Assembly (NCBI GenBank): GCA_910586105.1
Contig: CAJUGU010000051.1
Coordinates: 1 to 23,743 of the forward strand
Direction of reading: 5' to 3'
Length of the DNA: 23,743 nucleotides
Origin: an uncultured Eubacteriales bacterium
GTDB lineage: Bacteria; Bacillota; Clostridia; Oscillospirales; Butyricicoccaceae
A program made the translations under genes and the position numbers. Positions 14,327 through 21,542 of this stretch are shown one piece after another (positions within the stretch are counted from its first letter, which is position 1; every line of letters starts with the position of its first letter). The notes under the pieces were generated by a model. It worked only from the letters and a program-made list of their open reading frames with translations. It was not told the DNA's origin and ran no database searches.

Positions 14327-15739
14327 ATGAAACTGTTCAACAGTATGAGCCGCACCAAGGAGGAATTCACGCCGCTTGTTCCCGGCGAGGTCAAGATGTA
14401 TTCCTGCGGCCCGACGGTATATAATTTTTTCCACGTGGGCAACGCGCGCCCGTTCATTATTTTCGACCTGCTCCGCCGTTATTTTGAATACCGCGGTTAC
14501 AAGGTCACGTTCGTCCAGAATTTTACCGATATCGACGACAAGGTCATCAACAAGGCGAATGACGAAGGCGTGACGTATGATGCGATCGCAGACCGGTATA
14601 TCAAGGAATATTTCACCGACGCCGAAGGGCTTGGCATTGCCCGCGCGACCTATCATCCCCGCGCGACGGAGACGATGGACGCGATCCTGGACATCGTCCA
14701 GCGGCTGCTGGATAAGGGGCATGCTTATGTGGCGGAGAACGGCGACGTGTATTTTCGCACCAAAACGTTCCCGGAGTATGGCAAGCTGAGCCATCAGCCG
14801 CTGGAAGATTTGCAGGCGGGCGCGCGGATCAGTGTCGGGGAGATGAAGGAAGACCCGATGGATTTCGCGGTTTGGAAGGCGGCGAAGCCGGGCGAACCGG
14901 CATGGGATACGCCGTGGGGCACGAAAGGGCGTCCGGGCTGGCATATCGAGTGCTCGGCGATGGCGAACAAATATCTGGGCGCGACGATCGATATTCATTC
15001 CGGTGGACTGGATTTGACCTTCCCGCATCATGAAAACGAGATTGCGCAATCGGAGTGCGCGAACGGCTGCACGTTTGCCAATTATTGGCTGCACAATGGG
15101 TTCCTGACGATCGACAACCAGAAAATGTCGAAATCGGCGGGCAATTTCTTCATGGTGCGCGACGCGGCGAAGGAATTCGGCTACGAGACGATCCGGATGT
15201 TCATGTTGTCGGCGCATTACCGGACGCCGCTGAACTATTCCGAGGAATCGTTGAAGATGAATAAGGCGTCGCTGGAGCGGTTGTATGAGAGCCGGAACAA
15301 TCTGGAATTCCGCATTTCTAAGGCATCGGACGGGGAAATGACCGCAGAGGAACAGGAAAAGCTGGCGGCGCTGGGGCAGCACAAGGCGCATTTTATTGAG
15401 GCGATGGACGACGATTTAAACACGGCGGACGCGTTGTCCTCGTTGTTCGAGCTGGTGCGGGATGTAAACGCGTACATGGGGAGCCATCAGGACGCGGGCA
15501 AGGCGTTCCTGACGGCGGCGCACAGCCTGTTTATGGAGCTGGCGGGCGTGTTGAATCTGGTGCAGCAGCGCGAGGAAGAAGGTATTGACGCAGAGGTCGA
15601 GGAACTGATCGCGCAGCGCGCGGCGGCGAAGAAGAACAAGGATTTTGCCGAAGCCGACCGCATCCGGGACTATCTGCTGAATGAAAAGGGCATTGCAATC
15701 AAGGACACCCGTCAGGGCACCCAATGGAGCCGGGTATAA
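14327..15739 (+). CDS. cysS: Cysteine-tRNA ligase
   Basis: This is a class I aminoacyl-tRNA synthetase that charges tRNA-Cys (470 residues, normal length). The HIGH-type motif is HVGN at 36-39 and the KMSKS motif is at 266-270. The Zn2+ site that selects cysteine is intact: Cys27 in YSCGPT, Cys209 in HIECS, His234 and Glu238 in HHENE. The C-terminal anticodon-binding part ends in EADRIRDYLLNEKGIAIKDTRQGTQW, typical of CysS. AAGGAG lies about 10 nt upstream of the ATG. The 83-bp gap after the acetyltransferase gene is too short for a T-box, so no T-box regulation is seen. A small GC hairpin (CTGCCGG / CCGGCAG, 14234-14257) lies in that gap. Confidence 0.98.
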   Translation: MKLFNSMSRTKEEFTPLVPGEVKMYSCGPTVYNFFHVGNARPFIIFDLLRRYFEYRGYKVTFVQNFTDIDDKVINKANDEGVTYDAIADRYIKEYFTDAEGLGIARATYHPRATETMDAILDIVQRLLDKGHAYVAENGDVYFRTKTFPEYGKLSHQPLEDLQAGARISVGEMKEDPMDFAVWKAAKPGEPAWDTPWGTKGRPGWHIECSAMANKYLGATIDIHSGGLDLTFPHHENEIAQSECANGCTFANYWLHNGFLTIDNQKMSKSAGNFFMVRDAAKEFGYETIRMFMLSAHYRTPLNYSEESLKMNKASLERLYESRNNLEFRISKASDGEMTAEEQEKLAALGQHKAHFIEAMDDDLNTADALSSLFELVRDVNAYMGSHQDAGKAFLTAAHSLFMELAGVLNLVQQREEEGIDAEVEELIAQRAAAKKNKDFAEADRIRDYLLNEKGIAIKDTRQGTQWSRV

Positions 15740-15785
15740 CGGGAGGCGGAGCCAGACAGCCAACGCAAATATGAGGGAGAATGTG

Positions 15786-16115
15786 ATGGAAGTCACGCTG
15801 AAAAACATCATGTTGGGCAAGCGCCTGCGCGAATGTCGGATACAGCAAAAGAAGAGTATAAGCGAGTTTGCGGAGCTCTGTGGGCTATCGGACCGTTATT
15901 ATGCAGACCTTGAACGCGGAATCAAAGCCCCAAAACTGGATACCTTTGTCCGAATCGCAAATGCGATTGGGGTATCCAGCGAGTATTTGCTGCAAGACAG
16001 CCTGACGGCTCCCAATCAAACGAACCTGACTGCATATGCGTTAGAGAGGCTTTCGCCGAAGCAGAAAGCGCTGGTTCACAAGTTCATCCTTCAATTTATG
16101 GACACGTTGCAGTAG
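15786..16115 (+). CDS. XRE-family helix-turn-helix regulator (109 aa)
   Basis: This is a small DNA-binding protein. Residues about 9-70 form a Cro/CI-type HTH (GKRLRECRIQQKKSISEFAE, then DRYYADLERGIKAPKLDTFVRIANAIGVSSEYLL). The C-terminal about 35 residues are helical and have no enzymatic domain. The start at 15786 is preferred because GGGAG lies 7 nt upstream; in-frame Met at 15771 is possible. It is 46 nt after cysS, but its base composition is clearly lower in GC than that gene, so it looks like the first gene of an acquired or fast-evolving block. A strong terminator follows. Its target and any partner toxin are unknown. Confidence 0.85.
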   Translation: MEVTLKNIMLGKRLRECRIQQKKSISEFAELCGLSDRYYADLERGIKAPKLDTFVRIANAIGVSSEYLLQDSLTAPNQTNLTAYALERLSPKQKALVHKFILQFMDTLQ

Positions 16116-16150
16116 CGATCCCCCAAACGCAGTTGGTTTGAAAAAGGAAG

Positions 16151-16197
16151 ATGCTGCCCCTCATGACCGAAAGAGATCGTATGGGGCAGCATTTTTG
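16151..16197 (+). terminator. Intrinsic terminator after the XRE gene
   Basis: ATGCTGCCCC (16151-16160) and GGGGCAGCAT (16183-16192) form a perfect 10-bp stem with a 22-nt loop, followed by a T-run (16192-16196). Confidence 0.85.
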
Positions 16198-16325
16198 CGT
16201 CAGAAAATCCCAATTCAATGTGGAGAAAAGCTGGCCGAATAGTTGGCGGATATCAAAAATCCGGCAATTCCACTTTGGAAGGATCGGTTTCGGCGTATCC
16301 GTCTAATAATCCGCGGAATCACTTG

Positions 16326-16352
16326 AAAAACGCCAGACTGTTCAGGCTGGCG
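16326..16352 (-). terminator. Minus-strand terminator-like hairpin
   Basis: On the minus strand CGCCAG and CTGGCG pair around a short loop, with an internal mismatch and extra CTG/CAG pairing. TTTTTC follows directly. It is about 100 bp beyond the first minus-strand terminator, so it is either a backup or the end of a former gene. Confidence 0.6.
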
Positions 16353-16449
16353 TAATCGTCGTAAGTATTTACCAGAGCAAAAGTAAGGTTCCCGGCGACT
16401 GTGAGAAGGGTCGGGTAAAATAATTTTCCATCTAATGGACGGAAATGGA

Positions 16450-16491
16450 CAGAAAAGGCGACGGCTTTGATTGCTCACGACCGTCGCCTTT
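16450..16491 (-). terminator. Intrinsic terminator after crr
   Basis: AAAGGCGACGG and CCGTCGCCTTT form an 11-bp stem (16454-16491) with a 16-nt loop. On the minus strand it is followed by TTTTCTG. It is about 35 nt past the stop of the EIIA gene and should end the PTS locus transcript. Confidence 0.8.
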
Positions 16492-16524
16492 CATTATGAA
16501 AAGATATTATATGTAGATATGGGA

Positions 16525-17016
16525 TTACGAATGAAATTCACAGACAATGGTTTTATTCTGTGTTGCATCCATTCCGTATTGGAGCTTCAGGTCTGGGAAA
16601 TCATCCGAATTGGTTACAATCAGAATGCAGTCGGTCGCAAAACCGTTTTTCTCGACCAACGCTTTATCAAATTTCAAAAGAGTGTCACCCTGTTTGACCT
16701 TTTTTCCTTCCTTCACCATAAGATGGAAGCCCTTACCATTCATGGAGACGGTATCAATGCCGATATGGAGCAACAATTCCGCGCCGTTGTTCACCGTGAT
16801 TCCGATTGCATGGCCGGTTTCTGCTGTCATCGAAATTTCGCCGTCGCACGGCGCAGTAACCATTTCCCCATCCGGACGGATTGCGATACCGTCCCCCAGC
16901 GACTTGGATGAAAATACAGGGTCGTTCACTTCGGAAATCGGAATAACGCTGCCTGAAATGTAAGCGGTCAATTCCTTTACCGGTTCCGTCTTTGCTTTAC
17001 GGTTAAAAAGTCCCAT
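16525..17016 (-). CDS. crr: PTS glucose-type EIIA component
   Basis: This is a 163-residue soluble EIIA of the glucose/sucrose family, which carries phosphate from HPr to EIIB. The active site His84 lies in LLLHIGIDTV and the second catalytic His69 lies in GHAIGI. GDGIAIRPDG and VTAPCDGEI are the typical N-terminal strands. AAGGAG lies 9 nt upstream of the ATG. The EIIBC gene of the same locus has no fused EIIA domain, so this protein is its likely partner. It is 62 nt downstream of the PRD regulator gene, with no terminator between, so the two are probably co-transcribed. Confidence 0.95.
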   Translation of the reverse strand: MGLFNRKAKTEPVKELTAYISGSVIPISEVNDPVFSSKSLGDGIAIRPDGEMVTAPCDGEISMTAETGHAIGITVNNGAELLLHIGIDTVSMNGKGFHLMVKEGKKVKQGDTLLKFDKALVEKNGFATDCILIVTNSDDFPDLKLQYGMDATQNKTIVCEFHS

Positions 17017-17078
17017 GGTTCATTCTCCTTACATAAAATTGATTTGAACGCTGTGCAGGCTTCTGCTATGCAGCTTTT

Positions 17079-18527
17079 TCATTTGCTTTTTAGCAAAAAA
17101 TCCTGAATCTTTTTCAGATGTTCTTCTTTCAGCAGATAATCTACATAGATCACCTTTGTTTTTTCCGGAAGATCCACATTATAAATGCGGGAGCAGGAAA
17201 TCAGGAGGTCTGCCGGAATCGGATTTAAACGGTATTCCGCAAGCGACATTTTGTCCAAAAGCTGAATCCGTTCGCCACAGTGGTTTGTGATCTGACGGAT
17301 CATGTTATCCGCAATTCCTTCACCGAGGTCACATAAAACAATTGCCTTGAGTTTCCGGCTGGAATACGCCCGAAGGTAAACCGCGAGATAGGAAACTTCA
17401 TGCACATTGGCAGTCAGGTGATACCGCTTCTTCAAAATTGGGTTGATGCCATCCGCCATTTCCATTTCTTTCCCGTAGCGTTTGATCACGTCATTCAAGA
17501 TGGAATTCGTTTCAAAATATCCCTTTTGCAGCCGCTGAAGCATCTTCGCAATATGGACGGAAATCTTAAATACCAGTTCCGGATTCTTCATGTACGCCGT
17601 ATGGTATTTCCGGTCAGTCACGCGCAGGAATTCTTCGGTAACTGTCTGGCATTCTTCCGAAATACCGTAATCGTAATCCAGTACGTACAAAACACGCCGG
17701 GTATTCAGGCATTCTTCAAAATACGCTTTTTCGCGTTTCGGAACAGTATACCCAAACGGCTCCCAATATGCGCAGATATCTTCGATGCAGGCGTTTCCCT
17801 GATATTCTGGCCCCTCCTCCAGCACAAACCTCCGTTCTTGCCGCACAAGGCTGAGAAATACATCTAGAGAAAGCCCTTCTACACTCTTATCCGCCAACCG
17901 ATGGCCGTGCGATAAAAGCAGCTCCGGAAGCGCCTGATAAAAGGCTGTGTAGCGCTCATAATGCTCCGCATCAAACAGGAAGGTCATCAGGCGCTCCATC
18001 GTAATCGAGCCATACGTCCAGTAGTTGATGAACTGTGCAAGCACATGGCGTTTGCCCTCTTCCGTGCCGCTGATCCACATCCCGCGCTTGCTGGTTTCCA
18101 GCCGGATACAGGCATATTCATCCGCAGTATTCTGCATCTTCTTTTTCGTGCGCAGCATTGCGGTGTTGGAAGTATAAAGTTCTTCTGCCGCACGCTGGAT
18201 GGACACCGGCTTTTCCTGAAAAAACAGCCATGTAAAGCCGAAAATAAACCGTTCGTGAGGGGTTTCTGGAAGAATCAGCTGCTTGGTCTGACGAATCATC
18301 CGGTCAAGCTGTTTTTGAACCGCTGCCTTTTCTTCTTTTTTAATGTAATATCCACCCATGCTGAGGGAATGGATATGGATATTCTCACGATTCAAAATAT
18401 CGTTGATTTCCCGGACTTCCGTCCGCAGGGTACGCTGGCTGATGCGCAGTTTGTCCATCAATGCGGCGGAAGACAGCTTTTCATTGCCAAGCAGTGCGCG
18501 GAGCAGTTTGATTTTTCGGCTGTACAT
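17079..18527 (-). CDS. PRD-containing transcriptional regulator (activator type)
   Basis: This is a 482-residue regulator. It has an N-terminal HTH (about 1-50, SSAALMDKLRISQRTLRTEVREIN) and a second HTH/Mga-like part at about 90-150. Two PRD-like domains follow, at about 165-280 and 290-390, and then a C-terminal EIIB-like domain with Cys399 in IVLCDLGEGIADNM. No EIIA domain follows. In such regulators PTS phosphorylation of His and Cys residues tunes activity. Here PRD2 keeps His325 (VHIAKMLQRL), but the usual second His position reads AVYLRAY. PRD1 has no obvious conserved His (FLSLVRQERR). The DNA-binding HTH and the lack of an RNA-binding CAT domain argue for an activator (MtlR/LicR-like) and not an antiterminator. 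It has its own promoter. Confidence 0.88.
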   Translation of the reverse strand: MYSRKIKLLRALLGNEKLSSAALMDKLRISQRTLRTEVREINDILNRENIHIHSLSMGGYYIKKEEKAAVQKQLDRMIRQTKQLILPETPHERFIFGFTWLFFQEKPVSIQRAAEELYTSNTAMLRTKKKMQNTADEYACIRLETSKRGMWISGTEEGKRHVLAQFINYWTYGSITMERLMTFLFDAEHYERYTAFYQALPELLLSHGHRLADKSVEGLSLDVFLSLVRQERRFVLEEGPEYQGNACIEDICAYWEPFGYTVPKREKAYFEECLNTRRVLYVLDYDYGISEECQTVTEEFLRVTDRKYHTAYMKNPELVFKISVHIAKMLQRLQKGYFETNSILNDVIKRYGKEMEMADGINPILKKRYHLTANVHEVSYLAVYLRAYSSRKLKAIVLCDLGEGIADNMIRQITNHCGERIQLLDKMSLAEYRLNPIPADLLISCSRIYNVDLPEKTKVIYVDYLLKEEHLKKIQDFLLKSK

Positions 18528-18566
18528 CTCTTTTCCTGCCTTTCATGGAAGGTTCTCTGCGACTGT

Positions 18567-18595
18567 ATTGTACCGCTTCCAGTGCAGATTGTCCA
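18567..18595 (-). promoter_or_regulatory. Promoter of the PRD regulator gene
   Basis: On the minus strand TGGACA (18590-18595) and TACAAT (18567-18572) are 17 bp apart, each one mismatch from consensus. The start codon lies 39 nt downstream. CTGCACT occurs twice, 22 nt apart, in and just upstream of the promoter and could be an operator. Confidence 0.6.
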
Positions 18596-18662
18596 GCGGA
18601 TGAGTGCAGTCGTTTCGATTGAAATATCCTGCACCCCCTATAGAACTTCCCGCAGAGAGCTG

Positions 18663-20063
18663 TTATTCCGGTTCCTTGCCCTTCATACCAAACATAAACG
18701 TCAGTGCAAACGAAACTGCGAACGCTGCCGCATTGACCAGAATGTAGATGGGGAGCTGCTTATTCAGGTACAGCAGCATACCAGGAATGCCGGTAACCGA
18801 CATGCCGGTTCCTCGCAGGTTCAGCAGCGCGGACAACCAGCCGCCAACACCGCCGCCAACGCAGCCCCAGACAAACGGGCTGACCATCCGAAGGTTAACA
18901 CCAAAAATAGCGGGTTCTGTTATGCCCAGCAATGCCGAAACCGCAGAAGGATACGCCAGGGATTTCATCTTGATGACTTTCGATTTGACCGCAACTGCCA
19001 TTGCTGCGCCAGCCTGCGCAACGATACCGCAGGACCCGACCGGGTTGACCGGGTTCCAGCCGGTACTTGCCAGCATTTCAATTTCTACAAGGTTCAACGC
19101 ATGATGGACACCAGTGATCACGATTGCCTGACATGATGCACCCCAGATCAGCCCGCCGAGTCCGAGAGGCAGACCGAACAGCCATGTTACAATATCAACA
19201 AGCACCATTTCTACGGTGTGGAAGATCGGCCCTACAAGGAATAGGCCAAGGCAAAGCGAGGTTAAAACGGTGACAAAGGGAGTTACGATCAGGTCGAGCG
19301 CGTTTATCACATGGTCATGCAGCCACTGCTCAATTTTGGAGCCAAGGAAGCCTACAATAAATGCCGGAAGGACAGAGCTTTGATAACCGTTTACCTTAAT
19401 AAATCCGAAGAATACACGCGGTTCTACCGCGCCCTGCGCAACATCCCATGAGGTCGGCAGAATATTATGCACCAGCATCAGGCCGACAACAATACCAAGC
19501 ACCGGGGAACCGCCAAATTTTTTGAACGCCGACCAGCACACCAGTACTGGCAGGAAGCTGAATGCGGTGTCCGTCAGAATTGCGGTAAAATCAAGGAATT
19601 GCTGCGAAATGTCCGCAGGGGTCATACCAAAGAAGGCAAGCAGATCAGGCTGTGTCAGGAAACCGCGAAGCCCCATGAACAGACCGGTCGCGACCATGAC
19701 CGGGATAATCGGCACAAACACGTCCGCAAAGATCCGTACCAGTCGTTGGATCGTATTGCCGTTTTCGGCCGCGGCCGCTGCCTGCTCACTCTTGGACAAG
19801 CCAGAGACACCGAGTTTCATCACTTCTTCATAAACCTTGTTTACAATGCCGGTGCCCAGGATAATCTGGTATTGGCCCGCTGTGAAGAAGCATCCCTTTA
19901 CCAGTTCGACCGCTTCGATCTTTTTATCATCAATCATCTCACGGTTCTTGACGATTAGGCGCAGGCGCGTTGCGCAGTGTGCCGCCGAGAGAATGTTGTC
20001 TACGCCGCCGACGATTTCAATCAGTTCCTCTGCGATTGCTTTATAATCCGCCGTTTTTGCCAT
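18663..20063 (-). CDS. scrA: PTS sucrose-type EIIBC permease
   Basis: This 466-residue protein imports and phosphorylates a sucrose-type sugar. The N-terminal EIIB domain (about 1-85) has the phosphorylated Cys30 in AAHCATRLRLIV. The EIIC domain (about 105-460) has many membrane helices, with ITGVHHALNLVEIEML and LLGITEPAIFGVNLR, which are hallmarks of the glucose/sucrose superfamily. The start at 20063 is chosen because GGAGGT lies 9 nt upstream; an earlier in-frame Met would contain that site within the coding region. It begins 2 nt after the GH32 gene stop, so the two are coupled. There is no EIIA domain; crr in the same locus supplies it. Trehalose-type EIIBC proteins are similar, but the GH32 neighbour favours sucrose or a fructoside. 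Confidence 0.9.
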   Translation of the reverse strand: MAKTADYKAIAEELIEIVGGVDNILSAAHCATRLRLIVKNREMIDDKKIEAVELVKGCFFTAGQYQIILGTGIVNKVYEEVMKLGVSGLSKSEQAAAAAENGNTIQRLVRIFADVFVPIIPVMVATGLFMGLRGFLTQPDLLAFFGMTPADISQQFLDFTAILTDTAFSFLPVLVCWSAFKKFGGSPVLGIVVGLMLVHNILPTSWDVAQGAVEPRVFFGFIKVNGYQSSVLPAFIVGFLGSKIEQWLHDHVINALDLIVTPFVTVLTSLCLGLFLVGPIFHTVEMVLVDIVTWLFGLPLGLGGLIWGASCQAIVITGVHHALNLVEIEMLASTGWNPVNPVGSCGIVAQAGAAMAVAVKSKVIKMKSLAYPSAVSALLGITEPAIFGVNLRMVSPFVWGCVGGGVGGWLSALLNLRGTGMSVTGIPGMLLYLNKQLPIYILVNAAAFAVSFALTFMFGMKGKEPE

Positions 20064-20065
20064 TT

Positions 20066-21379
20066 TTACGATACCTCCAATACCCAAGTATTTACTGTGA
20101 TCTTTGATTCTGAAAACACCTTGATTTCCACGTTTTCGCTGAAATAGGCTTTCATGGTGAGGACTTTTTCTCCGTCATTTATGAAAATTTCCGTTGTAGA
20201 CTGGTCAAGGAAAATCTGTAGCTTCTCCAACCCTGCAAGCGGGAGATGCTTTTCGTCATAACCCGGCGCGTCCCACTTTGCCCTCCGGACAGAAAGGATG
20301 TGTTGCCGGTTATCCCAACAAATCGATACTGCTGTGCCAAAATCAAGGGACAGCGTCTCTCCATTCAAATCCTCCGCAAGAATTTCCATGCTGGCGGTTC
20401 CGCGATTTATCATGGTATTCCCATCACAGACCGTCGATTGGCCGTTTTGACGCAGTGACGCCAGCTCCTTTGCCGGCCTTTGGCAGAGCGTCCCATCACG
20501 GGCAAACACCTCTCTGGGAATTGTCAGGCTGTGGAGCCATCCTTCCTTCACGGCGGGCTGGCTCATCTGGTAATCAATTTCACCGGAGCCAAGCCATCCC
20601 ATCAAAAGGCATCTGCCCGATTCATCGATAAAGCTCTGAGGGGCGTAGAAGTCGAAACCCTCATCCAGCAGCTTTCCGACATTGTCCGTGACAGTGAATT
20701 TCCCGTTGTGGTAATCCATTTTCCCGGCAAATGACATCCCCCGGCAGCCATCCTCTTTCTGGCGGCTGACTATGAGAAATTCCGGTCCCTGCACTTCAAG
20801 CAAATCAGGGCATTCGCACATATACCCCCAGTCCAGCACCGGGTTCAGCATACTGCCGATCCAGTCCCACTTTTGCAGGTCGTCCGATACAAACAACGCC
20901 ACATTGCCCTTTTTGCCTTTCTCCTGTGCGCCAACCAGCATCCACCAGCGCCCCTCTTTCCGCCATACCTTCGGGTCGCGGAAATGCGGTGTATACGTAT
21001 CCGGAAGATACACCACTGGGCCCTTTTTGACAAACGTTTTCCCGTCCTCCGATACGGCTGTACACTGATAGGTTTCGCGGCCACCTTCTGCATCTCGGAC
21101 ATTCCCTGTATAAAACAGATAATATTTGTCCCCTGCTACAATACCCGAACCGGAATAACAGCCATTCTTCTCATACCACTCATCCGGCTCCAGTACACTG
21201 CCTTCATCGGTCCAGTGGATCAGGTCATCCGATACACAGTGGCGCCAGCGCTTGCTTCCCTGCGGAACCACATCTGGTAGCCATTGGTAAAAAACGTGGT
21301 AGATTCCGTGAAACTGCGCCAGCCCATTCGGATCGTTCAGGAAACCGGAAATTGGCGAAATATGATACTTTGGTTTCAT
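20066..21379 (-). CDS. scrB: GH32 beta-fructosidase / sucrose-6-phosphate hydrolase
   Basis: This 437-residue cytoplasmic GH32 enzyme hydrolyses beta-fructosides. With the adjacent PTS permease the likely substrate is sucrose-6-phosphate, giving glucose-6-phosphate and fructose. The three catalytic motifs are present: NDPNG (15-19, nucleophile Asp16), RDP (134-136, transition-state stabiliser) and ECPD (189-192, acid/base Glu189). A C-terminal beta-sandwich occupies about 310-437. There is no signal peptide, so it acts inside the cell. The start at 21379 follows AAAGGAGAACAGG; an upstream in-frame Met would be unsupported. It is the first gene of the minus-strand locus. Its specificity could also be short fructo-oligosaccharides. 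Confidence 0.93.
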   Translation of the reverse strand: MKPKYHISPISGFLNDPNGLAQFHGIYHVFYQWLPDVVPQGSKRWRHCVSDDLIHWTDEGSVLEPDEWYEKNGCYSGSGIVAGDKYYLFYTGNVRDAEGGRETYQCTAVSEDGKTFVKKGPVVYLPDTYTPHFRDPKVWRKEGRWWMLVGAQEKGKKGNVALFVSDDLQKWDWIGSMLNPVLDWGYMCECPDLLEVQGPEFLIVSRQKEDGCRGMSFAGKMDYHNGKFTVTDNVGKLLDEGFDFYAPQSFIDESGRCLLMGWLGSGEIDYQMSQPAVKEGWLHSLTIPREVFARDGTLCQRPAKELASLRQNGQSTVCDGNTMINRGTASMEILAEDLNGETLSLDFGTAVSICWDNRQHILSVRRAKWDAPGYDEKHLPLAGLEKLQIFLDQSTTEIFINDGEKVLTMKAYFSENVEIKVFSESKITVNTWVLEVS

Positions 21380-21445
21380 GTTCCTGTTCTCCTTTCTTTG
21401 ATTTGACTTCATTTTACAACAAAACACGCCGTAAGAGAATCCGCA

Positions 21446-21470
21446 TTTTTGCCTACCCGCTGTGCAAAAA
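21446..21470. promoter_or_regulatory. Inverted repeat between divergent scrB and GH42 genes
   Basis: TTTTTGC (21446-21452) and GCAAAAA (21464-21470) are perfect 7-bp arms with centres 18 bp apart. They sit midway between a minus-strand TAAAAT -10 candidate (21411-21416) and the plus-strand TATACT (21500-21505). Neither -10 has a good -35 partner, which suits activator-dependent promoters. This is a candidate operator for both directions. Confidence 0.45.
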
Positions 21471-21542
21471 CCGGAATATACTTTTTGAGCCGGATGCTTT
21501 ATACTGAAGTACAGAAAAGCGTCGAAAGGAAGGATTCGATCA

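Larger units (their letters stand above)
16116..16524. other. Gene-poor convergent region between XRE gene and crr
   Basis: This 409-bp region holds a plus-strand terminator after the XRE gene and two minus-strand terminator-like hairpins. No intact gene with a ribosome binding site is seen. One minus-strand frame (16256-16474) reads protein-like except for an in-frame TGA, and could be a gene relic. Confidence 0.6.

Noticed and set aside
15786..16115. Toxin-antitoxin module at the XRE gene
   Set aside because: No partner ORF lies beside it; it is followed directly by a terminator.
21380..21542. RNA antiterminator (RAT) site upstream of scrB
   Set aside because: No terminator hairpin lies in the leader and the PRD regulator has a DNA-binding HTH and no CAT RNA-binding domain.
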